Shown here: positions 55,078 to 64,000 of the stretch, in pieces
Layout of the letters: each line of letters opens with the position of its first letter
Position numbering within the stretch: the stretch's first letter is position 1
Source: Marinomonas flavescens
GTDB taxonomy: Bacteria; Pseudomonadota; Gammaproteobacteria; Pseudomonadales; Marinomonadaceae
Direction: 5' to 3'
NCBI RefSeq assembly: GCF_004352835.1
Contig: NZ_SJSB01000004.1
Span: forward strand, 62,001 to 126,000
DNA: 64,000 nt
The notes under the pieces: generated by a model
What the model was told of the DNA's origin: nothing
Database searches by the model: none
Seen by the model: the letters and a program-made list of their open reading frames with translations, nothing else
Made by a program: the position numbers and the translations under genes

Positions 55078-55824
55078 ATGAAAGTGCTAGTCGCCGTTAA
55101 ACGAGTTGTGGATGCCAATGTTCAAATTCGAGTGAAGTCAGATAATTCTGGCGTTGATGTGTCGAATGTCAAAATGTCGATTAACCCTTTCTGCGAAATC
55201 GCAGTGGAAGAGGCGGTTCGATTAAAAGAGTCTGGCGTGGTTGAAGAAGTTATCGTGGTAAGCGTGGGAGATGATGCCTGCCAGGAGCAATTAAGAACGG
55301 CCCTTGCCCTAGGGGCTGATCGCGCGATTCAAGTAAAAACAGAGGCGGAACTTCAGCCTTTGGCCATCGCGAAGTTGCTCAGCAAAGTTGTCGAACGTGA
55401 AGAGGTTTCTCTCGCTATTTTAGGTAAGCAATCTATCGATGGGGATAACAATCAGACGGGCCAGATGTTGGCGGCGTTGGCGGGCATGTCCCAAGGTACC
55501 TTTGCGTCTAGCTTAGAAATCAAAGACGGCGAGGCGATTGTGACCCGTGAAATCGATGGCGGTTTGCAAAAAATCGCGCTGAAATTACCAAGCTTGATCA
55601 CCACAGATTTACGTCTTAATGAGCCGCGATTTGCGTCTTTGCCCAACATCATGAAAGCCAAGCGTAAACCACTGGTGCAGATCACACCAGAAGAACTGGC
55701 TGTGGATATTTCCCCAAGATTGACCACCTTAGAAATCAATACTCCTGCTGTCCGCGCGGTAGGCGAACGAGTGGCAAATGTGGCTGAGCTTGTCGAGAAA
55801 TTAAAAGTGGAAGGAGTATTGTAA
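55078..55824 (+). CDS. etfB: Electron transfer flavoprotein beta subunit
   Basis: 248 residues from the ATG at 55078 (MKVLVAVKRVVDANV), preceded by TTGGAG. Family features: the N-terminal VAVKRV, the NPFCEIAVEEAVRLKE segment, ILGKQSIDGDNNQTGQMLAALAG and the recognition-loop region LRLNEPRFASLPNIMKAKRKP. It binds AMP and forms a heterodimer with EtfA to accept electrons from the FAD dehydrogenases. The stop overlaps the etfA start by one base (TAATG). Confidence 0.95.
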   Translation: MKVLVAVKRVVDANVQIRVKSDNSGVDVSNVKMSINPFCEIAVEEAVRLKESGVVEEVIVVSVGDDACQEQLRTALALGADRAIQVKTEAELQPLAIAKLLSKVVEREEVSLAILGKQSIDGDNNQTGQMLAALAGMSQGTFASSLEIKDGEAIVTREIDGGLQKIALKLPSLITTDLRLNEPRFASLPNIMKAKRKPLVQITPEELAVDISPRLTTLEINTPAVRAVGERVANVAELVEKLKVEGVL

Positions 55825-56771
55825 TGACTATTTTAGTAATCGCAGAGCACAACAATCAAACACTCGCCCTAGCAACAGGTAATACCTTAGCGGCAGCGCA
55901 AGTGTTGGCCAGCAAAAACGGTAGCGAAGTAGCCTTGCTGGTGGCAGGAGAAGATTGCCAAAGTGTTGTTGAAGAAGCAGCGAGCACTCAAGGTGTGGCT
56001 AAAGTATGGGTGGCTAATTGTGCGGCGTTAAAGCAACAGCTTGCTGAAAATCTAGCGCCTCTCGTGGTTGATCTTGTGGCCGAAAAGGGCATCAGTCATG
56101 TGCTTGTTTCTTCTACTGCAGCGGGCAAGAACATTGCGCCACGCCTAGCAGCGCTACTCGATGTAGCGCAAATATCTGACCTAATTGAAGTCATTGATGC
56201 TGATACTTTTGTGCGTCCGATTTACGCAGGCAATGCCTTAGCAATGATCAAGAGTAGCGATGCAGTAAAGGTCCTGACGGTACGCAGTACGGCGTTTGAT
56301 GCAATCGAATTCACTGGCGGTGATGCACTGATAGAGTCTCTGCCAGATGCAGTTGACCAAGGCCTTTCACGTTTTATTAGTGAAGAAGTGGTGTCATCAG
56401 ATCGACCTGAATTGACCTCTGCTAAGGTGATTATTTCAGGGGGCCGAGGCATGAAAAACGGCGATAACTTTGTCTTGCTGGAAAAAGTAGCCGACAAAAT
56501 TGGCGCCGCTGTTGGGGCTTCCCGTGCGGCGGTAGACGCAGGCTTTGTCTCGAATGATATGCAAGTGGGGCAAACCGGAAAAATCGTGGCGCCAGATTTG
56601 TACATTGCAGTGGGCATTTCAGGTGCGATCCAACATTTGGCCGGTATGAAAGACTCCAAAATCATTGTGGCCATCAATACAGATGAAGAAGCGCCTATTT
56701 TCAAGGTCGCTGATTACGGCTTGCAAGCGGATCTGTTTGACGTATTACCAGAATTTGAAGCCGCCCTTTAA
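55824..56771 (+). CDS. etfA: Electron transfer flavoprotein alpha subunit
   Basis: 315 residues. The C-terminal FAD domain carries VIISGGRGMKNGDNF, GASRAAVDAGF, QVGQTGKIVAPDLYIAVGISGAIQH and IVAINTDEEAPIFKVADYG. It holds the redox-active FAD of ETF. It is translationally coupled to etfB and followed by the second purU, so electron transfer and folate recycling are co-expressed. Confidence 0.96.
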   Translation: MTILVIAEHNNQTLALATGNTLAAAQVLASKNGSEVALLVAGEDCQSVVEEAASTQGVAKVWVANCAALKQQLAENLAPLVVDLVAEKGISHVLVSSTAAGKNIAPRLAALLDVAQISDLIEVIDADTFVRPIYAGNALAMIKSSDAVKVLTVRSTAFDAIEFTGGDALIESLPDAVDQGLSRFISEEVVSSDRPELTSAKVIISGGRGMKNGDNFVLLEKVADKIGAAVGASRAAVDAGFVSNDMQVGQTGKIVAPDLYIAVGISGAIQHLAGMKDSKIIVAINTDEEAPIFKVADYGLQADLFDVLPEFEAAL

Positions 56772-56793
56772 TTACTTAACTTATTAGCAATAG

Positions 56794-56812
56794 GGGCATT
56801 TTTACAATGCCC
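56794..56812 (+). promoter_or_regulatory. Intercistronic hairpin between etfA and purU
   Basis: A 7-bp stem, GGGCATT with AATGCCC, 5-base loop, ending 5 bases before the purU ribosome-binding site GGAGAGC. With no T tract it is not a terminator; it may influence purU translation or mRNA processing. Confidence 0.45.
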
Positions 56813-56829
56813 GATTCGGAGAGCATGAG

Positions 56830-57687
56830 ATGTCGGACCGCACCTATCGTATTGTTTTAGATTGCCCTGATCGTATTGGTATTGTGACACGTGTTGGTGA
56901 GGTGATTACCAATAATGGCGGCTGGATTAAAGAAGCTGCTCACTATTCAGACGAAGAAAACAATTGGTTTTTCTCGCGCTTTGAAATTAAAGCAGAATCA
57001 TTGTCGTTTAGTGCGGAAGTGTTAGCGCAAAAATTTGCTGGTTTGAAAGAAGAGTTCAGCATGAATTTGCAGGTACTTGATACCAGCCGTCCTAAGAAAG
57101 TGGTGTTGATGGCGAGTAAAGGCAGCCATTGTTTGTCTGATTTGCTAGACCGCTGGAAGAGTGGTGATTTGGACTGTGACATCCCTTGTGTCATTTCCAA
57201 TCATGAAGACATGCGTAGCATGGTTGAGTGGTATGGCATTCCGTATTTTTGTGTGCCGATCGACCCTAGCAATAAATCCGTTGGGTTTGCTGAAGTAGAG
57301 CGCTTGGTGACTGAACATGAAACCGATTGTGTGGTGTTGGCGCGTTACATGCAAATTCTGCCACCTTCCTTGTGTCAGACTTTGAAGCACAAGGTGATCA
57401 ATATTCATCACAGCTTCCTGCCTTCTTTTATTGGTGCTAAGCCCTATCATCAAGCCGCCGAACGCGGTGTTAAGCTGATTGGTGCGACTTGTCATTATGT
57501 AACGGAAGACCTTGACGAAGGGCCGATCATTGACCAAGACGTGGTTCGCGTTAAGCACAGCGACAAGGTTGAAGAGCTAGTACGACGGGGTAAAGACGTT
57601 GAGAAAGTTGTCTTGGCGCGGGGTTTGCGTGCGCATTTAGAAGATCGAGTCTTGGTGCGAGGCAACAAGACCGTAGTATTCAACTAA
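56830..57687 (+). CDS. purU: Formyltetrahydrofolate deformylase (second copy)
   Basis: 285 residues: ACT domain (about 5-80, DCPDRIGIVTRVGEVI) and catalytic domain with NIHHSFLPSFIGAKPYHQA and HYVTEDLDEGPIIDQ. It releases formate and regenerates THF from 10-formyl-THF. It differs from the copy at 48894 over most of its length, so it is an old paralogue rather than a recent duplication. It sits between etfA and the dehydrogenase gene in one operon. Confidence 0.95.
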   Translation: MSDRTYRIVLDCPDRIGIVTRVGEVITNNGGWIKEAAHYSDEENNWFFSRFEIKAESLSFSAEVLAQKFAGLKEEFSMNLQVLDTSRPKKVVLMASKGSHCLSDLLDRWKSGDLDCDIPCVISNHEDMRSMVEWYGIPYFCVPIDPSNKSVGFAEVERLVTEHETDCVVLARYMQILPPSLCQTLKHKVINIHHSFLPSFIGAKPYHQAAERGVKLIGATCHYVTEDLDEGPIIDQDVVRVKHSDKVEELVRRGKDVEKVVLARGLRAHLEDRVLVRGNKTVVFN

Positions 57688-57704
57688 GAGAATGGATTTA
57701 TTAG

Positions 57705-57729
57705 GCGCTTTACCAACAAGGTAAAGCGC
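57705..57729 (+). promoter_or_regulatory. Intercistronic hairpin between purU and the dehydrogenase gene
   Basis: A 10-bp perfect stem, GCGCTTTACC with GGTAAAGCGC, loop AACAA, ending 2 bases before the ribosome-binding site GGAG (57732-57735). There is no T tract, so translation control or mRNA processing is likelier than termination. Confidence 0.5.
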
Positions 57730-57742
57730 TTGGAGAAAGATG

Positions 57743-60193
57743 ATGACTAAAACACTACCTAGTTCTGCTCAAGTTGTGATCGTTGGCGGCGGCGTTATTG
57801 GTTGCAGCGTGGCGTACCATTTAACCAAGCTTGGTTTTACCGATGTGGTACTGCTCGAAAGAAGACAGCTTACCTGTGGTACCACTTGGCATGCGGCGGG
57901 TTTAGTGCCGACGTTACGTGCTACCTACAATATGTCTATGTTGGCGAATTACAGCGCTACCTTGTATGAACAGTTACAAGCGGAAACAGGCCAAGGAACT
58001 GGGTTTGTTCGTAATGGCTCTTTGACCATTGCGACCAATAAAGAACGCCTTGCAGAACTGAAACGTGGCGCATCGATGGCCAAGGTTGCCGGTTTTCCGT
58101 GTGACGTTATTTCTCCAGATGAAGCCAAATCCTTATGGCCACTAATGAATGTGGACGATGTGATTGGTGCGATTCATTTGCCGATGGATGGCATGGCAAG
58201 CCCTGTGGATGTTACCCAAGCATTGGCCAAAGGCGCACGCCAAGGCGGTGCCAAGATTATCGAAGGCGTTAAAGTCTTGGATATGAAGGTAAAAGACGGT
58301 AAAGCGGTGGGCGTGATTACCGAACAAGGTGATATAGACGCTGAGTATGTGGTGAATTGCTCGGGCATGTGGGCCCGTGAATTTGGCAAAAAAGCTGGCG
58401 TTAATGTGCCATTGCATGCGGCGGAGCACTTTTATGTTGTCACAGAAAGCATGCCTGATTTGAAGCGTGGCTTGCCGACGATGCGAGACATGGATGGCTT
58501 TTGCTATTACAAAGAAGACGCAGGCAAGCTGTTAGTTGGCATGTTTGAGCCAAATGCCAAGCCTTGGGGCATGGAAGGTATACCAGAAAACTTTTTCTTT
58601 GATGAATTGCCAGAAGACTTTGATCATTTAGAACCCTATTTAGAAGCGGCCATGCACCGTTTGCCGATTCTTGAAAAAACCGGTTTGCAGGTGTTTTTTA
58701 ACGGCCCTGAATCCTTCACGCCAGACGACCGCTATCACCTAGGTGAAGCGCCAGAGGTGCGTAACTATTTTGTTGCCGCTGGGTTTAACTCGGTGGGCAT
58801 TCAGTCCGCAGGTGGTGCCGGTAAAATGTTGGCAGAATGGATTCATAAAGGACATGCACCACAAGATTTATGGGACGTAGATATTCGTCGCAATATGCCT
58901 TTCCAAGGCACTCAGAAGTACTTACAAGAGCGCACCACTGAATCGCTGGGTCTATTGTATGAAACTCATTATCCCTTCAAGCAGTTTAAAACCGCTCGTG
59001 GTGTTAGACGCTCGGTATTGCATGAGCAACTTAAAGCTCAAGGTGCCGTTTTTGGCAGTGAAAATGGCTGGGAGCGCGCCAATTGGTTTGCTAAAGAAGG
59101 CCAAAAAGCCGAGTACGAATACTCTTTTGGTCGTCAGAACTGGTTTGAGAACAACCAAGAAGAACACCAAGCGGTCAGAACATCTGTGGGTGTGATTGAT
59201 CAGAGTTCTTTTTGTAAATATAAGATAGAAGGCCCGGATGCTGAGGCATTTCTTAACCGTATTTGTTGTAACAATGTATCGGTTGCCGTGGGCAAGATGG
59301 TTTACACCCAATGGCTCAATGAGCGTGGTGGAATTGAAGCCGATGTGACGGTAACTCGCTTGGCTGACGATCAGTATTTGGTGGTTTCTGGGGTGGCTTG
59401 TCAAACCCGTGATTTAGACTGGCTGCGCCGTCATAAACAGGCTGATACTGCGGTGGTTATCACAGATATGACATCAGCTTATGCCGTCGTCACCGTGATG
59501 GGGCCTAAGTCTCGTGACACTCTTGCCAAATTGGCCAAGGCGGATTTATCCCACGAAGGTTTCCCATTTGCCACGTCGCGTGAGATTGAGCTGGGTTATG
59601 CGATTGTGCGAGCGTCGCGTATTACCTATGTGGGTGAGTTGGGTTGGGAGTTGTACATTCCAACGGAGTTTGCGCCAAGCGTGTACGAGCTAGTATTTGA
59701 AGCGGGGGCTGAGTTTGATATCCGCCCATATGGCTACCATACGATGAACTCGTTGCGGATGGAAAAATGCTACCGCCACTGGGGCCACGACATCACAGAC
59801 GAAGACACTGTGTTGGAAGCAGGCTTAGGCTTTACCTGTGATTTTGAAAAAGCAGGTGGCTTTATTGGTAAGGAAGCAGTGCTTGAGCAAAAAGCCCAAG
59901 GGCCTTTGAAAAAACGTTTTGTGGCCTTCTTATTTGATGATGCAGAACCGCTTTGTTATCACGAGGAGCCGATTTATGCCGATGGCGTTATTGTTGGCCG
60001 AACAACGGCTGGTATGTTTGGTCATACGGTCGGTGCGACTGTGGCTATGGGTTATATCGAGTCGGAAGCGGGCGTGACAAAAGATTGGTTAGAAGCAAGC
60101 AACTTTGAAATTGAAGTGGAGTGTGTGCGTTATAAAGTGACACCTTCGCTGCGTTCTTTCTATGACCCAGCCATGGAAAATATTAAGCGCTAA
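57743..60193 (+). CDS. GcvT-fused FAD dehydrogenase, dimethylglycine/sarcosine dehydrogenase type
   Basis: 816 residues. N-terminal DAO-type FAD domain (GGGVIGCSVAYHL, residues 15-27) with the covalent-FAD His at about residue 50 in TTWHAAGL; a linker (about 370-430); then GcvT-like folate domains (about 435-700 and 705-810), including NSLRMEKCYRHWGHD and GLGFTCDFEKAGGFIGKEA. It oxidatively removes an N-methyl group and transfers it to THF as methylene-THF, with electrons going to ETF. Dimethylglycine and sarcosine are the likely substrates, but close homologues act on other N-methyl compounds. GGAG is correctly spaced for ATG 57743. Confidence 0.88.
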   Translation: MTKTLPSSAQVVIVGGGVIGCSVAYHLTKLGFTDVVLLERRQLTCGTTWHAAGLVPTLRATYNMSMLANYSATLYEQLQAETGQGTGFVRNGSLTIATNKERLAELKRGASMAKVAGFPCDVISPDEAKSLWPLMNVDDVIGAIHLPMDGMASPVDVTQALAKGARQGGAKIIEGVKVLDMKVKDGKAVGVITEQGDIDAEYVVNCSGMWAREFGKKAGVNVPLHAAEHFYVVTESMPDLKRGLPTMRDMDGFCYYKEDAGKLLVGMFEPNAKPWGMEGIPENFFFDELPEDFDHLEPYLEAAMHRLPILEKTGLQVFFNGPESFTPDDRYHLGEAPEVRNYFVAAGFNSVGIQSAGGAGKMLAEWIHKGHAPQDLWDVDIRRNMPFQGTQKYLQERTTESLGLLYETHYPFKQFKTARGVRRSVLHEQLKAQGAVFGSENGWERANWFAKEGQKAEYEYSFGRQNWFENNQEEHQAVRTSVGVIDQSSFCKYKIEGPDAEAFLNRICCNNVSVAVGKMVYTQWLNERGGIEADVTVTRLADDQYLVVSGVACQTRDLDWLRRHKQADTAVVITDMTSAYAVVTVMGPKSRDTLAKLAKADLSHEGFPFATSREIELGYAIVRASRITYVGELGWELYIPTEFAPSVYELVFEAGAEFDIRPYGYHTMNSLRMEKCYRHWGHDITDEDTVLEAGLGFTCDFEKAGGFIGKEAVLEQKAQGPLKKRFVAFLFDDAEPLCYHEEPIYADGVIVGRTTAGMFGHTVGATVAMGYIESEAGVTKDWLEASNFEIEVECVRYKVTPSLRSFYDPAMENIKR

Positions 60194-60277
60194 TACTTGG
60201 TGCATCTGAGGGCTGCTTGCAGCTCTTAGTTTTTTTCTTTGATCGATAGAAGATGACTTGATAGACAGGGATAAATG

Positions 60278-61120
60278 ATGGCAGCACTGATATTAGATGG
60301 TAAAGCGTTAGCAAAGCACAGAGAATCTCAATTGAAAAGTGCAGTAGAGGCGCTCACTAAGGCTGGAGCAGAAGTGCCTACCTTAGCGACTATTTTGGTG
60401 GGAGGCGATCCTGCCTCGGCAACCTATGTGCAGATGAAGCAAAATGCTTGTCAGCGTGTGGGGATGGACTCGGTCAAAATTGAGATGCCAGAAGAGACCA
60501 GTACCGAGCAATTATTGACGCAAATCGAAATATTAAATAAAGACCCTAAAATCTGTGGCATTTTATTGCAGCATCCGGTGCCAGCGCAGATAGATGAAAG
60601 GGCCTGTTTTGACTCTATTGCCATTGAAAAAGACGTAGATGGTGTGACCACGCAAGGCTTTGGCTTGATGTCGATGGGCGAGCTGGCGTTTGGTTCAGCT
60701 ACTCCTGCGGGCATTATGACCTTGTTGCATCATTATGATGTGCCTTTATCAGGTAAGCATGCGGTGGTGGTAGGGCGCAGTCCTATTTTAGGCAAACCTA
60801 TGGCAGCCATGCTGTTAAATGCCAATGCTACTGTGACTGTGTGCCATTCGCGCACTGAAAATTTAGCGGGGCTGGTTGCTCAAGCGGATATTGTGATCGG
60901 AGCCGTTGGTCAGCCAGAGTTGATTAAAGCTGATTGGATTAAAGATGGCGCAGTGGTGGTGGACGCGGGTTATCACCCAGGCGGAATTGGCGACATAGAT
61001 AAATCTGGCTTGGCCGAGCGGGCGATGGCGGTAACGCCGGTGCCGGGTGGTGTTGGTCCTATGACGATTAATGCCTTGATCAGTCAAACTCTAGAGTCTG
61101 CAAGGATAGCGGCGCAATAG
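60278..61120 (+). CDS. folD: Methylenetetrahydrofolate dehydrogenase/cyclohydrolase
   Basis: 280 residues. It oxidises 5,10-methylene-THF to methenyl-THF with NADP+ and hydrolyses it to 10-formyl-THF. Signatures are [16 protein letters not shown] (catalytic Tyr-Lys region), GILLQHPVP (usually QLPLP), [19 protein letters not shown] and [14 protein letters not shown]. It links the dehydrogenase upstream to PurU. ATG 60278 is spaced better from AGGG (60267-60270) than ATG 60275. It may be a second, pathway-specific FolD. Confidence 0.93.
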   Translation: MAALILDGKALAKHRESQLKSAVEALTKAGAEVPTLATILVGGDPASATYVQMKQNACQRVGMDSVKIEMPEETSTEQLLTQIEILNKDPKICGILLQHPVPAQIDERACFDSIAIEKDVDGVTTQGFGLMSMGELAFGSATPAGIMTLLHHYDVPLSGKHAVVVGRSPILGKPMAAMLLNANATVTVCHSRTENLAGLVAQADIVIGAVGQPELIKADWIKDGAVVVDAGYHPGGIGDIDKSGLAERAMAVTPVPGGVGPMTINALISQTLESARIAAQ

Positions 61121-61248
61121 GGAGGTAAACCATCGTCTTGATTCTTCTAAGCGATTGATTCTTATCAGTACTTGCTTGTTATAAAGAGTTTGTTGTGAAC
61201 ATTCGCTTTTAGTTATCAGGGTGTTCAGCACTTTTGTGCCGAAAACAG

Positions 61249-61284
61249 AGCCGCTATCATAAGATAAGCGGCTTTGTTGTTGCT
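61249..61284 (+). terminator. Probable terminator after folD
   Basis: A 7-bp GC-rich stem, AGCCGCT with AGCGGCT, 11-base loop, followed by TTGTTGTTG. The rest of 61121-61469 is AT-rich spacer with no gene that I can see. Confidence 0.6.
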
Positions 61285-61469
61285 AAACAAACGATTGGAA
61301 AGCTGTGTGTCTTACGTTTTTTAATGCTATCGGTTACTCTTATCCGCCTTTTATAAAGGTGGTTTTTTTGGTTTCGCTCTATTGTCTTTTAGCGAACCAC
61401 CTAAGTACTTTAATCATGTGCTTTTTTGATTAGAGAAATTACTTTAAACACGGGCTAGTATGGGCTGTT

Positions 61470-62060
61470 ATGACGAATAAAATACGCACTGATGCAGACG
61501 CTGAAAACCTAAGAATTGGTCGTCAAATACGTGATTTACGTAAAGCCAAGGGCATTACCTTGATCGAAATGGCAGAGCGAATTAAGCGCTCTGTCGGCTA
61601 TGTTAGCCAAGTTGAGCGTGGTGTGTCCGCTTTGCCGATTCCGATTCTACAGGCAATTTGTAAGGTGCTTGATGTCCAAATGAGTTGGTTTTTTCATACG
61701 GATTTGGAAGTACCCATAGAAGAAGTGAATCACATTGTTCGTGGTGACTCTCGACGTAGTTTACACTTTGCTGGAACTGGCATTAGGGAAGAGTTGTTGT
61801 CGCCACGTTTATCAGGTCAATTACAGATGATTTTGACCACTTTTTCACCAGGCTCAGAAACACAAGCTCGGGAAAGAAAAGGTGAAGAAGGCGGCTTGTT
61901 GCAAGCTGGCACGATCGAGCTTGGCATTGGCGAAAAGCGCTTCTTATTAAGTGCAGGAGACAGTTTTATTCTTACCGGAGACGAATCCCATTGGGTACGT
62001 AATCCATCAGACAGTGAAGATGCTGTAGTGGTATGGACCCTTACCGGTGGTGGTTATTAA
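61470..62060 (+). CDS. XRE-family regulator with cupin domain
   Basis: 196 residues: an N-terminal helix-turn-helix (about 15-70, IGRQIRDLRKAKGITLIEMAERI then VGYVSQVERGVSALPIPIL) and a C-terminal cupin (about 105-190, ending DSFILTGDESHWVRNPSD). This architecture is shared with regulators of amine, sarcosine and glycine-betaine catabolism. It lies between the demethylation operon and the divergent-side dehydrogenase, so local control of this module is likely. The ligand is unknown. Confidence 0.88.
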   Translation: MTNKIRTDADAENLRIGRQIRDLRKAKGITLIEMAERIKRSVGYVSQVERGVSALPIPILQAICKVLDVQMSWFFHTDLEVPIEEVNHIVRGDSRRSLHFAGTGIREELLSPRLSGQLQMILTTFSPGSETQARERKGEEGGLLQAGTIELGIGEKRFLLSAGDSFILTGDESHWVRNPSDSEDAVVVWTLTGGGY

Positions 62061-62074
62061 CGCTGAGAAATAGG

Positions 62075-62110
62075 AAAGGGTCATAGACTTTGTTTATGAC
62101 CCTTTTTTTT
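62075..62110 (+). terminator. Terminator of the XRE-cupin gene
   Basis: An 11-bp stem, AAAGGGTCATA with TATGACCCTTT, loop GACTTTGTT, followed by eight T residues; the A-flanked left arm makes it usable by the convergent transcript too. Confidence 0.9.
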
Positions 62111-62197
62111 AGCGGATTTTATCTATCAGCAAGGGCTTATTCTAATCACAGCCCTTACTGATAGCTCTTAATTAGTAGCCTTTACTCATAGAAGGGA

Positions 62198-64000
62198 TCA
62201 GTCGTCTGATTTTAAACGCTCTGAACTGGCGTCGTAAGGCGGCTTTTTCAGGCAGCTGATCGGGTAGTGATCACCAAGGATTTTTACCGTTAAGGGTTTA
62301 TCTAGGTAGTCGCTTTGGATATAGGCAAGGGCTAGGCTCTTTTGACAGCGATGGCCGTATCCACCTGAGCTGACTTGGCCTACGGCTTTGCCATCATGGT
62401 AAATAGGTTCCATGCCATTGGCGGCATCTAGGTCTGTTGAATGGACTTCAATCAGCATCATTTTTTGTTTAATGCCGGCTTCTTTTTCAATGCTAAGGGC
62501 GGCTTTACCTTCGAATTCCCCTTTGCCCATTTTTACAAAGAAACTTAAGTTGGACTCGAGAATACTAAATTCACTGTTTAGATCGTGGCCCCACATGGAG
62601 TAGCCTTTTTCAAGGCGCATGGAATCCATCGCTCTGAGACCAAAGTTACCTATGTTGAACGCTTTACCTGCCGCCATTAAGGCGTCATAAAGGGCTTCTT
62701 GATGCTCAATAGGGTGATGCAACTCCCAGCCTAGTTCGCCTACGAAGTTCATTCTGAGGGCTCGGGTAGGCACGCCTGCGACTTGGATTTCTTGTCCAGT
62801 GAACCATGGGAAAGCAGCATTACTTAGGTCTGTCTCGGTCAATTGTTGCAATACTTTTCGTGCGTCTGGCCCTGCTAAAACCAAGGTGCCGTAGTCACGG
62901 GTGATGTTAGTGAGTGCCACTGAGCCATCTTTCGGTAAGCGTGTGCGTAGCCAATCTTCAATCAAGAGCTCACCGGCAGCTGGCGCCATCATGTAATAGT
63001 GGCCGCTTTCTAACTTGGTAATGGAAAATTCCCAAGCAATGCCACCATCATTGGTTAATGGGTGTGCAAGGGCGATATTGCCCGTTTGAGTTGGAATTCG
63101 GTTAGGCGAGAAAGACTCCAGCCAAGCATGGGCTCCAGATCCCGAAATTTCAAACTTGGTGAAGGGCGATAGGTCTAATACGCCAACATGTTGCTGAACC
63201 AGTTGGCACTCTGCTGCAACTGGCTCGAACCAATTGCCGCGGCGAAAGCTGTGCGTTTCCGTTGCTTCGCTACCTTGAGGTGCGAACCAACTAGCACGTT
63301 CCCAGCCGAAATAGGCGCCAAAGACGGCATTTTGTTCTGCTTGGCGTTGGTAAATAGGTGCTTGTTTTTGTCCGCGTTTTGCTGGGCGCATGGCGTATTC
63401 ATTGGGGAAGCCCAGCTGATACTCATTGGCGTAGACTTCAGTTCCTTTTGCCACTGTGTATTCGTGGTTGGCATAGTCGCCAAAGCGGCGAGGGTCGAGC
63501 TCAAAAAGGTCTAGTTCAGGGTGTCCATCAACTATCCATTGCGCCATGAAATGCCCAGCGCCGCCACCTTGTACTATGCCGAAGTTGAACCCTGTACAGA
63601 CAAAATAATTGTCATAGCCGTGTACAGGACCAATCAAAGGATGACCGTCTGGGGTGTAGGTAATAGGGCCATTAACGGTGGTTTTAATACCGGCATTAGC
63701 AACAATGCCAACTTGTTCCATGGCGGTACACATAATGTCTTCAATGCGGTCCAAAGAAGGTTGTAATAGCTCCTGACCGAAGGCCGTTGGTACGCCATCT
63801 ACCGCCCATGGAATGCCGTCTTTTTCATAGGGACCTAGGATAAAACCTTTGCCTTCTTGGCGTAGGTAATAGGACACATCAGGGTCGCGAAGCATAGGTA
63901 ACATGGTGTCACGGGCTTCTAATTCTGGCACATTATCGGTGACAACAAATTGGTGTTCCATTGAGCAGACTGGAAGTCGATGGCCTATCATTTCGGCCAC
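62198..64000 (-). CDS. Second GcvT-fused FAD dehydrogenase (N-terminus off window)
   Basis: At least 600 C-terminal residues are present; the frame is open to the window edge, so the start and the FAD-binding N-terminus lie beyond 64000. It contains the end of the DAO-type domain (GPITYTPDGHPLIGPV and FNFGIVQGGGAGHFMAQW), the linker and both GcvT-like domains (FVGELGWELHHPIEHQ, LRAMDSMRLEKGYSMWGHDL). It resembles the first dehydrogenase in plan but is clearly divergent, so the two probably handle successive or different N-methyl substrates, for example dimethylglycine and sarcosine. Confidence 0.87.
   Translation of the reverse strand: MAEMIGHRLPVCSMEHQFVVTDNVPELEARDTMLPMLRDPDVSYYLRQEGKGFILGPYEKDGIPWAVDGVPTAFGQELLQPSLDRIEDIMCTAMEQVGIVANAGIKTTVNGPITYTPDGHPLIGPVHGYDNYFVCTGFNFGIVQGGGAGHFMAQWIVDGHPELDLFELDPRRFGDYANHEYTVAKGTEVYANEYQLGFPNEYAMRPAKRGQKQAPIYQRQAEQNAVFGAYFGWERASWFAPQGSEATETHSFRRGNWFEPVAAECQLVQQHVGVLDLSPFTKFEISGSGAHAWLESFSPNRIPTQTGNIALAHPLTNDGGIAWEFSITKLESGHYYMMAPAAGELLIEDWLRTRLPKDGSVALTNITRDYGTLVLAGPDARKVLQQLTETDLSNAAFPWFTGQEIQVAGVPTRALRMNFVGELGWELHHPIEHQEALYDALMAAGKAFNIGNFGLRAMDSMRLEKGYSMWGHDLNSEFSILESNLSFFVKMGKGEFEGKAALSIEKEAGIKQKMMLIEVHSTDLDAANGMEPIYHDGKAVGQVSSGGYGHRCQKSLALAYIQSDYLDKPLTVKILGDHYPISCLKKPPYDASSERLKSDD

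Noticed and set aside
1-64000. tRNA, rRNA, CRISPR arrays or an integrated phage
   Set aside because: No cloverleaf-like segments, regularly spaced direct repeats, integrase or phage structural genes were recognised on either strand.

Overview
The window reads as a chromosomal segment of a marine gammaproteobacterium, most likely Marinomonas or a close Oceanospirillales relative. This placement is inferred from the gene mix: TAXI-TRAP and many ABC importers, a fatty-acid-type porin, an arginine deiminase operon, and a sarcosine/dimethylglycine demethylation cluster. No rRNA, tRNA, CRISPR array or prophage is visible. The window opens inside an aldo/keto reductase gene and closes inside a second GcvT-fused FAD dehydrogenase gene.

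Layout. 1-4.5 kb: aldo/keto reductase, CPA1 Na+/H+ antiporter, PRC-barrel protein and zinc alcohol dehydrogenase. 5-9.9 kb: complete arginine deiminase operon (YfcC-type carrier, arcA, arcB, arcC), in which arginine is imported, deiminated and phosphorolysed to give ornithine, CO2, NH3 and ATP. 10-14.9 kb: yhiI-rbbA-yhhJ type HlyD/ABC exporter. 15-20.3 kb: FadL-type porin, a GGDEF/EAL protein with a dead GGDEF site, and an unknown membrane-anchored protein preceded by two abutting LexA (SOS) boxes. 20.5-25.2 kb: YhiN-type flavoprotein, then an SsuABC-like importer ending in a DsrE-like protein. 25.6-30.8 kb: a His-rich small protein plus a Nik/Opp-type importer with fused ATPases, behind a Zur-like palindrome. 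31-37.4 kb: GntR regulator, divergent class IV aminotransferase, proC and a TAXI-TRAP transporter. 37.7-41 kb: copper resistance (Cys-rich CopL-like protein, a 26-codon H-C-C-H leader ORF, copA, copB).

41.7-48.5 kb is the accessory region: a methyltransferase overlapping an HNH endonuclease, a metallo-beta-lactamase-fold gene reduced to two fragments by an IS5-type insertion, and a convergent 1055-residue PLD-nuclease/SF2-helicase/DUF3427 protein. This looks like a decayed nucleic-acid defence locus and is the best candidate for an undescribed system.

48.9-64 kb is a one-carbon module. A taurine/sulfonate-type ABC importer, ETF-quinone oxidoreductase, ETF beta/alpha, two formyl-THF deformylases (purU), two GcvT-fused sarcosine/dimethylglycine-type dehydrogenases, folD and an XRE-cupin regulator together make a plausible route. 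N-methyl groups would go to methylene-THF, then formyl-THF, then formate plus free THF, with electrons passing through ETF and ETF-QO to quinone.
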